Below are positions 48,391 to 55,803 of a DNA stretch of 64,000 nt, one piece after another; the stretch's first letter is position 1; the number at the start of each line of letters is the position of its first letter. A model generated the notes under the pieces. It had not been told where the DNA came from. It made no database searches and saw only the letters and a list, made by a program, of their open reading frames with translations. Source of the DNA: Aquipuribacter nitratireducens (GTDB lineage: Bacteria; Actinomycetota; Actinomycetes; Actinomycetales; JBBAYJ01); contig NZ_JBBEOG010000002.1 in the NCBI RefSeq assembly GCF_037860835.1, forward strand, positions 124,001 to 188,000. Reading direction: 5' to 3'. A program made the translations under genes and the position numbers.

Positions 48391-48424
48391 CCCGGCGGGG
48401 GCGTCGAGCCTCGCCCCCGCCGGG
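48391..48424 (+). terminator. hairpin between the two TIM-barrel genes
   Basis: CCCGGCGGGGGCG and its exact complement, 13 bases each with an eight-base loop, 52 bases after the cytosolic isomerase stop. Likely the end of the main transcript, with the exported protein separately transcribed or attenuated. The 177-base gap has no other feature that I can see. Confidence 0.6.
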
Positions 48425-48516
48425 GCGCCGGTCCGGGACACCCCCACCCGGACCGCGCCTCGTACCACCCGGAGCGCGTCCGCGCCCCGGCCCACCCCGT
48501 CGAGGAGGACGACCCC

Positions 48517-49452
48517 ATGACCCGCACCCCCCGCCGCGCCCTCGCCGGCGTCGCCGCCCTCGCGCTCGCCGCCACCGGCGTGCTCGCCGCCACCGCCCCC
48601 GCCGGTGCCGCCCCGAACAGCGGCAAGGCGAACGCCGCAGCCGACTGCGCCGGGCGGAGCGTCCCGGCCAGCAAGATCTCCATCCAGATGTTCAGCTACT
48701 TCGGGTGGACCCGGAACGCGGGCGTCGAGCCCGTCCTCGCCGAGCTCGCCGAGGTCGGCTACCAGAACATCGAGCCCTTCGCCTTCGGCCCCAACCCGTA
48801 CGGCGGCTACTCCGGCGAGGAGCTGCGCGACCTGCTCAAGGGCTACGGCATGAAGGCGCCGTCCTCCCACGGCAGCACCAACGAGGCGACCTGGGACCAG
48901 CAGCTGGAGTACTACAAGGCGCTCGGCCAGAAGTACGTCGGCTCCGGGGGCTTCGCGTCCCCGGGCATCGGCAGCTACGAGGACGTGCTCGCCACGGCCG
49001 AGACTCTCAACCGCCTCGGCGAGGCGTCCGTGAAGAACGGCACCGGCAAGATCTTCGGCCACAACCACCAGAGCGAGTTCACGACGACGTACGTCGACCC
49101 CGAGACGGGCGAGACGAAGTCGGCGTGGCAGATCCTCGTCGAGAACACCGACCCGCGGTACGTCACGTTCCAGGTCGACGTGTTCTGGGCGGCCGACGCC
49201 GGGGTGGACGTCGTCCAGCTGCTCGAGGACTACGGCGACCGCATCGAGCTGCTCCACATCAAGGACGGCGACCTCAACGGCGACGCCCGCGGCATCCCCG
49301 GCGACGTCGGCGAGGGCGACATCGAGTGGGGCCCGATCCTCGAGGCCGCCCAGGGCCACGTGAAGCTGTACATCGTCGAGCGCGACGGCGCACCCGCGGA
49401 CATCGAGTTCGCCCGCGACAGCTTCGAGTTCCTCACCTGCTTCGAGTACTGA
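48517..49452 (+). CDS. exported TIM-barrel sugar isomerase/epimerase-like protein
   Basis: 311 residues with a Sec signal peptide (MTRTPRRALAGVAALALAATGVLAATAPAGAA, cleavage near 32). The mature part is a xylose-isomerase-like barrel: KISIQMFSYFGWTRNAGVEPVLAELAEVGYQNIEPFAFG, SSHGSTNEATWDQQLEYYKALG, KIFGHNHQSEFTTTYVDPETGE, VTFQVDVFWAADAGVDVVQLLEDYGDRIELLHIKDGD and KLYIVERDGA. Metal-ligand residues of the cytosolic family are kept (H, D, H, E), so it may be an active extracellular enzyme acting on sugars before import. Two cysteines may form a disulfide. ATG with gaggacgac. Followed by a strong terminator. Confidence 0.87.
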   Translation: MTRTPRRALAGVAALALAATGVLAATAPAGAAPNSGKANAAADCAGRSVPASKISIQMFSYFGWTRNAGVEPVLAELAEVGYQNIEPFAFGPNPYGGYSGEELRDLLKGYGMKAPSSHGSTNEATWDQQLEYYKALGQKYVGSGGFASPGIGSYEDVLATAETLNRLGEASVKNGTGKIFGHNHQSEFTTTYVDPETGETKSAWQILVENTDPRYVTFQVDVFWAADAGVDVVQLLEDYGDRIELLHIKDGDLNGDARGIPGDVGEGDIEWGPILEAAQGHVKLYIVERDGAPADIEFARDSFEFLTCFEY

Positions 49453-49463
49453 GCGGCACCCCT

Positions 49464-49499
49464 GAGGGGCCGGTGTGACCAGCGTCACGCCGGCCCCTC
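49464..49499 (+). terminator. strong hairpin terminator of the sugar locus
   Basis: Sixteen-base arms at 49464-49479 and 49484-49499 around CAGC, with a single G-U pair, 12 bases after the stop. This marks the end of the sugar locus. The rest of the gap to 49657 shows no further feature besides weak promoter-like sequence. Confidence 0.8.
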
Positions 49500-49657
49500 G
49501 GTCGTCGTCACCGTGCCGTGACCTGCGAGGACGCCGCCTCCTCGGTGATCGTCACCCTCGGTGGTGCTGGCGGGCGGCGGCGGGGCCACTTGAGGTCCGA
49601 CGACGCCGTGCCGAGCACGCAGGGGTACCGGAAATCGACAGAAGACGGCCGAAACCC

Positions 49658-50377
49658 ATGCGAAACGACACCCATCCGACGACCCGCACGACCGTCACGA
49701 CCCGCCTGCGGCGCTCCCGCGCCCTCCTCGCCGTGACCCTCGCCGGCCTGCTCGTGCTCGGCGGCTCCGCCGCCGCGACGGCCGCCACACCGGTCCCGAA
49801 GCCGAGCGTGCCCTACGGCAGCCGCACCCCCGACCGCGCCCCCGGCTACCAGGGGCAGGTGACGTGCATGCCGTTCGAGTCGCGCGGTGCCAAGGCGCTG
49901 CGGGACCTCCTGCGCCGCACGTACGGCGCCAACTCCGGGGGCATCCTCCGCCCCTGCGCGAGCGGCGGGCGCAGCGAGCACAAGGAGGGTCGCGCCTACG
50001 ACTGGATGCTCGACGCCTCCCGGCCGGCGGACCGCGCGAAGGCCGACGCGTTCCTCGGCTGGCTCACGGCGAAGGACGCCAGCGGCGTCGCCGGTGGCAA
50101 CGCCCAGCGCCTCGGCGTGCAGTACGTCATCTGGGACACGAGGTGGTGGAACACGTGGACCAAGCGCTGGCAGCCCTACACGGGCGCCGTGCCCCACACG
50201 GACCACGTCCACATGTCCCTGACATGGGACGGGGCGTACAAGCGGACGAGCTTCTGGGACGGCTGGGCCGTCGCGAGGATCGACCACGGGCCCTGCGTGG
50301 CGACCGAGGGCATGCTCGCCCCGCGCTACACGGCGCCGAACTACACGCCGTGCCCGCGGCCGCGCCCCGCCGGCTGA
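49658..50377 (+). CDS. secreted M15-like peptidase (ARB_07466-like)
   Basis: 239 residues with a signal peptide (RLRRSRALLAVTLAGLLVLGGSAAATAA, cleavage near 45). The mature part has SEHKEGRAYDWML and, about 70 residues later, HTDHVHMSLTW, which together match the SxHxxGxAxDW and HxH zinc-ligand pattern of D,D-peptidases of the M15/VanY fold. Four cysteines could make two disulfides. A role in peptidoglycan trimming is inferred. ATG at 49658; no clear ribosome binding site, and a TACCGG lies 26-31 bases upstream. The last 37 bases overlap the 3-prime end of the opposing helicase gene. Confidence 0.75.
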   Translation: MRNDTHPTTRTTVTTRLRRSRALLAVTLAGLLVLGGSAAATAATPVPKPSVPYGSRTPDRAPGYQGQVTCMPFESRGAKALRDLLRRTYGANSGGILRPCASGGRSEHKEGRAYDWMLDASRPADRAKADAFLGWLTAKDASGVAGGNAQRLGVQYVIWDTRWWNTWTKRWQPYTGAVPHTDHVHMSLTWDGAYKRTSFWDGWAVARIDHGPCVATEGMLAPRYTAPNYTPCPRPRPAG

Positions 50378-52134
50378 CGCCCGCCCCGCGACCCGCCCGG
50401 ACCCCCCGGGCGGGTCGTCCGGCGCACGGGGCGGCGACCGTCCGCCTCCTGCGTCCGGTCCCGTCGCACCTGCACCTTGCGGCCCTTCACCTTGCTCGCC
50501 TGCAGGGCGTGGATGACCTCGGTGGCGGCGTCGTCGGGCACGTCGACGAGCGAGAACCGCTCCGTGATGACGATCGGCCCGATGTCGCGGCCGGACAGCC
50601 GTGACTCCCCGGCGATGGCCCCGACGAGGTCCTGCGGCCGCATGCCGCCGGAGCGCCCGGCGCTGACGAACAGCCGCGTCCTCCCCGGTGCGGGCCCCTC
50701 CCGCTCGTCGCGCACCCGCGGACCGCCGTCGCGCCCGCCGTCGCGCCCGCCCCGGGAGGAGTCCTCCCGCCACGGCCGGATGCTCAGCTGGGGGATCTCC
50801 TCCTCGTCCTGCGCGCCGCGCCGCGCGTCCGCGGCGAGCGCGAGCGCCGCGAGGAGCAGGTCGTCGGCGCCGCTGCCGGCGGGGAGGTCGGCGAGCACCT
50901 GCTCGCGCACGCCCGCGAACTCCTCGAGGTCGTCGCGCCCGACGGCGTCCCGCAGCGCGGCGGCGGTGTCGTCGAGGCGCCGGGCGCGCAGGTCGGCGAC
51001 GCTCGGCAGCGGCTGCAACGGGACCTCATGCCCGGTGACCCGCTCGACCGCCTGCAGCTGCCGGCGCTCCCGCGGCGTCGCGAGGGTGAGGGCGACCCCC
51101 TCGCGCCCTCCGCGCCCGACCCGGCCGGTCCGGTGGACGTAGGACTCCGGCGCCGACGGCACGTCGTAGTTGACCACGTGCGTGAGGTGGTCGATGTCGA
51201 GACCCCGCGCCGCGACGTCGGTGGCGACGAGCAGCTCCGCGGCCTGCGACCGGACCCGGCCCATCACCCGGTCGCGCTGCTCCTGGCTCATCCCGCCGTG
51301 GAGCGCCTCCGCCCGGTAGCCGCGCGCGCCGAGGGTCTCCGTCACCTGCTCGACCTCGTCGCGGGTGCGGCAGAACACGATGGTGGCGACGGGCTGCTCG
51401 ATGTCGAGCAGCCGGCCGAGCGCGGCAGGCTTGTGAGCGCGGTCGACGAGGTAGGCGACCTCCCGCACCCGCGGCGCCTCGCCCTCCGCCGGCACCTCGC
51501 GCTCGATCCGGATGCGCGTCGGCTCCCGCAGGTACCGGCGGGCGATCGCCTCGAGTCGCCTCGGCATGGTCGCGGAGAACAGGACGGTCTGGCGCTCGCC
51601 CGGGGTGGCGTCGAGGACCTGCTCGAGCTCCTCCGCGAAGCCCATGTCGAGCATCTCGTCGGCCTCGTCGAGCACGACCGCCCGCACGTGCGAGAGGTCG
51701 AGCGACCGGCGCTCGAGGAGGTCGACCGCGCGCCCGGGCGTCGCGACGACCACGTCGACGCCGCGCTGCAGCTCCTTGATCTGCCGCACCACCGGCTGCC
51801 CGCCGTACACCGGGAGCGTCCGGACGCCGAGCGTGCGGCCGTAGCGCTGCAGGGCCTGGGACACCTGGACGCACAGCTCCCGGGTGGGCACCAGCACGAG
51901 ACCGGCGGGGGCGCCGCCCTGCCGGTCGCCCGGGCCCGCGTCGGCCACCTGCTGCAGCAGCGGCAGCGCGAAGGCGGCGGTCTTGCCGGTGCCGGTGGCG
52001 GCCTGCCCGAGCAGGTCCGCGCCCGTGAGGAGGGCGGGCACCGCCTCGGCCTGGATGGGCGTCGGCTCCTCGTAGCCGAGGCCCGCGAGCGCGTCGAGGA
52101 GCTCGGCGCGCAGGCCGAGGGAGCGGAACGTCAT
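50341..52134 (-). CDS. DEAD-box RNA helicase with DbpA-type RNA-binding domain
   Basis: 597-residue ATP-dependent RNA helicase of the DeaD/CsdA type, acting in ribosome assembly and RNA turnover, often in cold. Helicase motifs in order: PTPIQAEAVPALL, AATGTGKT, PTRELC, VVLDEADEMLDMGF (DEAD), SATMP, VATDVAARGLDIDHLTHVVNYDVP and YVHRTGRVGRGG. A charged linker follows, then the DbpA RNA-binding domain (RTRLFVSAGRSGGMRPQDLVGAIAGESRLSGRDIGPIVITERFSLVDVPDDAATEVI) and an arginine/glycine-rich tail. ATG at 52134. Antisense 3-prime overlap of 37 bases with the peptidase gene. Confidence 0.95.
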   Translation of the reverse strand: MTFRSLGLRAELLDALAGLGYEEPTPIQAEAVPALLTGADLLGQAATGTGKTAAFALPLLQQVADAGPGDRQGGAPAGLVLVPTRELCVQVSQALQRYGRTLGVRTLPVYGGQPVVRQIKELQRGVDVVVATPGRAVDLLERRSLDLSHVRAVVLDEADEMLDMGFAEELEQVLDATPGERQTVLFSATMPRRLEAIARRYLREPTRIRIEREVPAEGEAPRVREVAYLVDRAHKPAALGRLLDIEQPVATIVFCRTRDEVEQVTETLGARGYRAEALHGGMSQEQRDRVMGRVRSQAAELLVATDVAARGLDIDHLTHVVNYDVPSAPESYVHRTGRVGRGGREGVALTLATPRERRQLQAVERVTGHEVPLQPLPSVADLRARRLDDTAAALRDAVGRDDLEEFAGVREQVLADLPAGSGADDLLLAALALAADARRGAQDEEEIPQLSIRPWREDSSRGGRDGGRDGGPRVRDEREGPAPGRTRLFVSAGRSGGMRPQDLVGAIAGESRLSGRDIGPIVITERFSLVDVPDDAATEVIHALQASKVKGRKVQVRRDRTQEADGRRPVRRTTRPGGPGGSRGGRQPAGRGRGHGV

Positions 52135-52208
52135 GAGGTCAGTGTCCCGCGCCCGGGGGACTGCCCGGTGCGCGCCGTCCGGGGGTCGCTCCCGCCCGGG
52201 TCGTCAAG

Positions 52209-53597
52209 GTGGGACGCGGACCTGCCGAGTCCCGCAGGGTGACGCAGGGCTCCCGACCCGGACCCGGCGTGCCCGTCGGCGCGCCGCGGGCCGCCATGGA
52301 CCTCGGCGGGCTGCTCGTGCGCCCGCGCCGACCCGCCGGCGAGGGCGGCACCGACCCCCTGACGGGCCTGCCCGGCCGTGGTGTCCTCGAGCGGCGCACC
52401 GCCGACGCCCTGCAGCGCGGGCGGAGCGAGCGCCGCGGGGTCGGGCTCGTCGTGTGCGGCGTCGACCGGCTCAGCACCGTCAACTACCGCCTGGGGCGCG
52501 ACGGCGGTGACGAGGTGCTCCGCCTCGTCGCGGAGCGGCTCGGTCGCGTGGTCACGGGGCGCGGCACGCTGCACCGGCTCGCGGGCGACGAGTTCGCCCT
52601 GCTCGTCGAGGACCTGCGCCACCCCGGCGACCTGCGGTCGGTGGCGGCCGGCATGCTCCGCGCCGTCCGGCACCCGCTCACGACCGGGCGCGGTGACATG
52701 GTGGCGACGTCGGTCAGCCTCGGGGTGGCCTCCGTCGGATGGGACGGCGCCGAGCGCGACCTCCTCCGTGAGGCCGACCTCGCGATGCACCGCGCGAAGG
52801 ACGCCGGCCGCGACCGGGTCGTGGTGTTCGACGAGCGCCTGCGCGCCCACGCGGAGTCCGCCGCGGAGGCCGAGCGGCGGCTGCGGGCGGCGCTGCGCGA
52901 CGGGGAGCTGCGCCTGCACCTGCAGCCCATCGTCGACCTCGCGACCGGCGACCAGGTGGCGAGCGAGGGTCTCGTGCGGCTCGTCGACAGCCACGGGGCC
53001 GTCACGATGCCGTCCGACTTCATCTCCGTCGCCGAGGACCGGGGCCTCGTGTCGGAGATCGACCGGTGGGCGCTCGCCCGCGGCGTCGCGCTGCTGGCGG
53101 CCGACGTCGTGCCCGCGGTGACGGTCAACCTGTCCGCACGCACCTTCGATCGGATCGACGTCCCCGGGCGGGTCGTGGCGGCCGTCGAGGAGCGAGGCGT
53201 CGACCCGTCCCGGCTGCACCTGGAGATCACCGAGAGCACGCTCGCGGCGTCGGAGACGACCGTCGTGCAGGCGCTCGAGCAGCTGCGCGCCTTCGGCTGC
53301 GGCATCGCGGTCGACGACTTCGGCACGGGCTACTCCTCGCTCGCGCACCTCGCCGGCTACCCCGCGGACACCCTCAAGATCGACCGGTCCTTCGTGCAGG
53401 GCCTGGGCCGCACCACGCGCGAGGACGCCGTCGTCCAGGCCGTCATCGCGATCGCCCACGCCCACGACATGCTCGTGGTCGCCGAGGGCGTGGAGCGGCA
53501 GGAGCAGGCCCGGCAGCTGCTGGCGATGGGCTGCGACCGGGCGCAGGGGTGGTACTTCGGTCGACCGGTCGACCCTCGCTCCGGCTCGACCGGCTGA
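52209..53597 (+). CDS. soluble GGDEF-EAL protein with degenerate catalytic motifs
   Basis: 462 residues, no membrane segment. GGDEF-like domain (DPLTGLPGRGVLERRTADAL, RLAGDEFALLVEDL) in which the motif is AGDEF at 125-129, and an EAL-like domain (LHLQPIVDLATGDQVASEGLVRL) in which the first motif is EGL at 253-255. The remaining EAL residues (NLSARTFD, EITEST, VDDFGTGYSSLAHLAGYPADTLKIDRSFV, VAEGVE) are kept. The cyclase may be weak and the phosphodiesterase altered, so a receptor role is possible. Start uncertain: GTG at 52209 or ATG at 52296. Convergent with the EAL gene nine bases away. Confidence 0.88.
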   Translation: MGRGPAESRRVTQGSRPGPGVPVGAPRAAMDLGGLLVRPRRPAGEGGTDPLTGLPGRGVLERRTADALQRGRSERRGVGLVVCGVDRLSTVNYRLGRDGGDEVLRLVAERLGRVVTGRGTLHRLAGDEFALLVEDLRHPGDLRSVAAGMLRAVRHPLTTGRGDMVATSVSLGVASVGWDGAERDLLREADLAMHRAKDAGRDRVVVFDERLRAHAESAAEAERRLRAALRDGELRLHLQPIVDLATGDQVASEGLVRLVDSHGAVTMPSDFISVAEDRGLVSEIDRWALARGVALLAADVVPAVTVNLSARTFDRIDVPGRVVAAVEERGVDPSRLHLEITESTLAASETTVVQALEQLRAFGCGIAVDDFGTGYSSLAHLAGYPADTLKIDRSFVQGLGRTTREDAVVQAVIAIAHAHDMLVVAEGVERQEQARQLLAMGCDRAQGWYFGRPVDPRSGSTG

Positions 53598-53606
53598 GGC
53601 GCCCGT

Positions 53607-54845
53607 TCAGGACGGCACGGGGCCCGGCGCGCCGAGGAGGAGCCCCTGCCCGAACGGCACGCCGAGACGGGCGAGGACGCGCGCGTCGGCCTCGGTCTCG
53701 ATGCCCTCGGCGACGACCTGCGCCCCGCTGCGGCGGGAGAACCACGTGAGCGCGGACACGAGCGACTGGCGGACCTCGTCGCCCGCGACGCCCTGGACGA
53801 GGGTCCGGTCGAGCTTGATGAGGTCGGGGGAGACCTCGAGGATGCGGTGCAGCCCGGCGTGGCCCGAGCCCGCGTCGTCGACCGCGACCCGCACCCCCCT
53901 GGCACGGAGCGCGGCCAGCCGGGCCCGCAGCTCGTCGTAGTCGGCGATGCCCGTCTGCTCCGTGAGCTCGACGACGACCCGCTGCAGCGTCGCGTCGTCG
54001 AGCGCGGCGAGGACGTCGGACACCTCGCTGGAGCACAGCGCCGCGGCGGACGCGTTGACCGCGAGGTACGTCCCGGGGCGCAGGGCCGGCATGACGCCGA
54101 GCGCGGTGCGCACCGACTCGGCCTCGAGCTCCACCCCGAGCCCGACGGTCGTGGCGAGGGCGAACCAGCCGTCCGGCGGGGCGCCGTCGGGGAACCGGGA
54201 CAAGGCTTCGTAGCCGACGACGGACCGGTCCCGAAGCGACAGGACGGGTTGCACGACGACGTGCGCGGCGTGCCCGGCGATGGCCTGCGCGACGCGGGCG
54301 CGGTCCTCGTCGAGCTCGGCGTCCGGGCGGCGCTCGCGCTCCAGGTGCGTGGCGAGCAGCCGCGCGAGCAGCCGCAGCACCCCGAGCTCGCGCTCCTGCA
54401 GCAGCGGGTCCGGCTCGTGGGTGAAGCCGCACAGGGTGCCGTAGACGCTGCCGTCGCTGAGCCGGACCGGGACGCTGAGGTACGTGCCGATCCCCAGGGT
54501 CCGGCCGATCGGGAGGTCGTTGACGCCGGGCTCGCGCTCGGCGTCCGGGATGTGCTCCGGGGCGCGGCCCGCGACGACGCGCGCGCAGAACGTCTCCTCG
54601 ATCGGGTCGCCCTCGCCGGGGCTGATGGTGTGGTGCCCCGGTGCCTCGCTCACCACCCGGAACCGCCGCCGCCCGCCGCGGAACTCGCCGAGGAACGCGA
54701 CGTCGAGCCCGAGGTACTCCCGCAGGCCGCTCACGACGACCTGGAGCGTCTCGTCGGCGTCCTCCCGCCGGCCGGCGGCGAGGTCCCCCGCGACCTTGAC
54801 GAGGCCGGGCAGGTCGACGGGCCCGGTGCGGGCTGCACGCACCAC
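53607..54845 (-). CDS. GAF-EAL cyclic di-GMP phosphodiesterase-like protein
   Basis: 412 residues. N-terminal GAF domain (residues about 20-165: DETLQVVVSGLREYLGLDVAFLGEFRGGRRRFRVVSE, GTYLSVPVRLSDGSVYGTLCGF) followed by an EAL domain with EAL intact in VVGYEALSRF. Further along, AVDDAGSGHAGL stands where DDFGTG is usual, keeping both aspartates, and IKLDRTLV and VVAEGIETEAD are present, so hydrolysis of c-di-GMP remains likely. The GTG at 54845 is chosen for the ggagg seven bases upstream; the frame is open to 54938. Convergent with the degenerate GGDEF-EAL gene. Confidence 0.87.
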   Translation of the reverse strand: MVRAARTGPVDLPGLVKVAGDLAAGRREDADETLQVVVSGLREYLGLDVAFLGEFRGGRRRFRVVSEAPGHHTISPGEGDPIEETFCARVVAGRAPEHIPDAEREPGVNDLPIGRTLGIGTYLSVPVRLSDGSVYGTLCGFTHEPDPLLQERELGVLRLLARLLATHLERERRPDAELDEDRARVAQAIAGHAAHVVVQPVLSLRDRSVVGYEALSRFPDGAPPDGWFALATTVGLGVELEAESVRTALGVMPALRPGTYLAVNASAAALCSSEVSDVLAALDDATLQRVVVELTEQTGIADYDELRARLAALRARGVRVAVDDAGSGHAGLHRILEVSPDLIKLDRTLVQGVAGDEVRQSLVSALTWFSRRSGAQVVAEGIETEADARVLARLGVPFGQGLLLGAPGPVPS

Positions 54846-54959
54846 GTCACCACCTCCGCTTCGTCTGGGGGCCCAGTCAACCGTGCCAGGGGGTCCGGAC
54901 GCACGAAGTTCCTCCTCGTGGCGGAGCGTGACCGCCATGACGCGACTGCCGGGACGGGG

Positions 54960-55000
54960 CCGGGCCGGGGCGGTGGCATCCCTCCACCGCCCCGGCCCGG
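54960..55000 (-). terminator. strong hairpin terminator after the fasciclin gene
   Basis: A perfect 17-base stem (54960-54976 with 54984-55000) and a seven-base loop, 34 bases after the fasciclin stop on the minus strand. It closes the molybdoenzyme-fasciclin transcript and insulates the EAL gene downstream. Confidence 0.85.
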
Positions 55001-55034
55001 GGTCTCGCTGGGGCGCCGCGGCGCCTCGACCAGG

Positions 55035-55766
55035 TCAGCTGGTCGGCATGAGGACGCCGTCGATGAGGTAGACGGTCGCGTTGGCGGTGGTGACGCCGCC
55101 GCAGATGACGTTCGCGCCGTTCACCATGAGCATGTCGGGCTCGCCGGTGACCTCGACCGTGCCGCCCTGGACGGTGGTCTGGGTCGTGCCGGCGAGCTCC
55201 TCGGGCGCGATCTGCCCGGGGACGACGTGGTACGTGAGGATGGTCGACAGCAGGTCGGCGTCCTCCTGCAGCGTCGCGAGGGTCGCCTCGTCGACGTCGG
55301 CCGCGAAGGCGTCGTCGACGGGGGCGAAGACCGTGAACTCGTCGCCGTTGAGCGTGTCGACGAGGTCGACGTCGGGGTTGAGCTCGCCGGAGACCGCCGC
55401 GGTGAGGGTCGTGAGGATGGGGTTGTTGCTCGCGGCGACCGCGACGGGGTCGTCGCTCATCCCCTCGACGGAGCCCTCGCCCTCGGGGGCGATCTCCGTG
55501 GCGAACTGCTCGCAGCCCGGTCCCACGGGACCGCCCATGGCGGCGGCGTCGGACGCGTCGTCCACCGGCTCCTCGGAGCCCATGTCCTCGGCCATGTCGG
55601 TCGCCATGTCGGAGGCCATGTCGTCGGCCTCCTGCGTGGCGGTGTCGACGGCGTCGCCGGCGGCGCCCGTCGCGTCGGTCGTGGCGTCCTCCGCGGCACC
55701 GCCGCAGGCGGCGAGCACGAGGGCCGCCGTCACGGCGACGGGGGCGAGTCGGAGGTGGCGCTTCAT
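55035..55766 (-). CDS. fasciclin-domain lipoprotein (MPT70/MPT83-like)
   Basis: 243 residues. Lipobox LAAC with Cys21, then an acidic low-complexity linker with repeated ADDMASDMATDMAEDM units to about residue 75, and one fasciclin domain: DDPVAVAASNNPILTTLTAAVSGELNPDVDLVDTLNGDEFTVFAPVDDAFAADV, LSTILTYHVVPGQIAPEELAG and NATVYLIDGVLMPTS. These are the H1 and H2 fasciclin motifs; such domains mediate adhesion or protein contacts at the surface. In mycobacteria the homologues MPT70 and MPT83 belong to the SigK regulon. ATG behind gaaggag, 37 bases after the molybdoenzyme gene, so probably one operon. Confidence 0.93.
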   Translation of the reverse strand: MKRHLRLAPVAVTAALVLAACGGAAEDATTDATGAAGDAVDTATQEADDMASDMATDMAEDMGSEEPVDDASDAAAMGGPVGPGCEQFATEIAPEGEGSVEGMSDDPVAVAASNNPILTTLTAAVSGELNPDVDLVDTLNGDEFTVFAPVDDAFAADVDEATLATLQEDADLLSTILTYHVVPGQIAPEELAGTTQTTVQGGTVEVTGEPDMLMVNGANVICGGVTTANATVYLIDGVLMPTS

Positions 55767-55803
55767 GTGGGTGCTCCTTCGTGTCGGGTGGTGCGTGTGG
55801 CGG

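Noticed and set aside
49453-49657. Extra small gene between the sugar locus and the M15-like peptidase
   Set aside because: The frame from 49475 is open, but its first 61 codons have no start signal and lie beside a terminator; the signal peptide begins properly from 49658.
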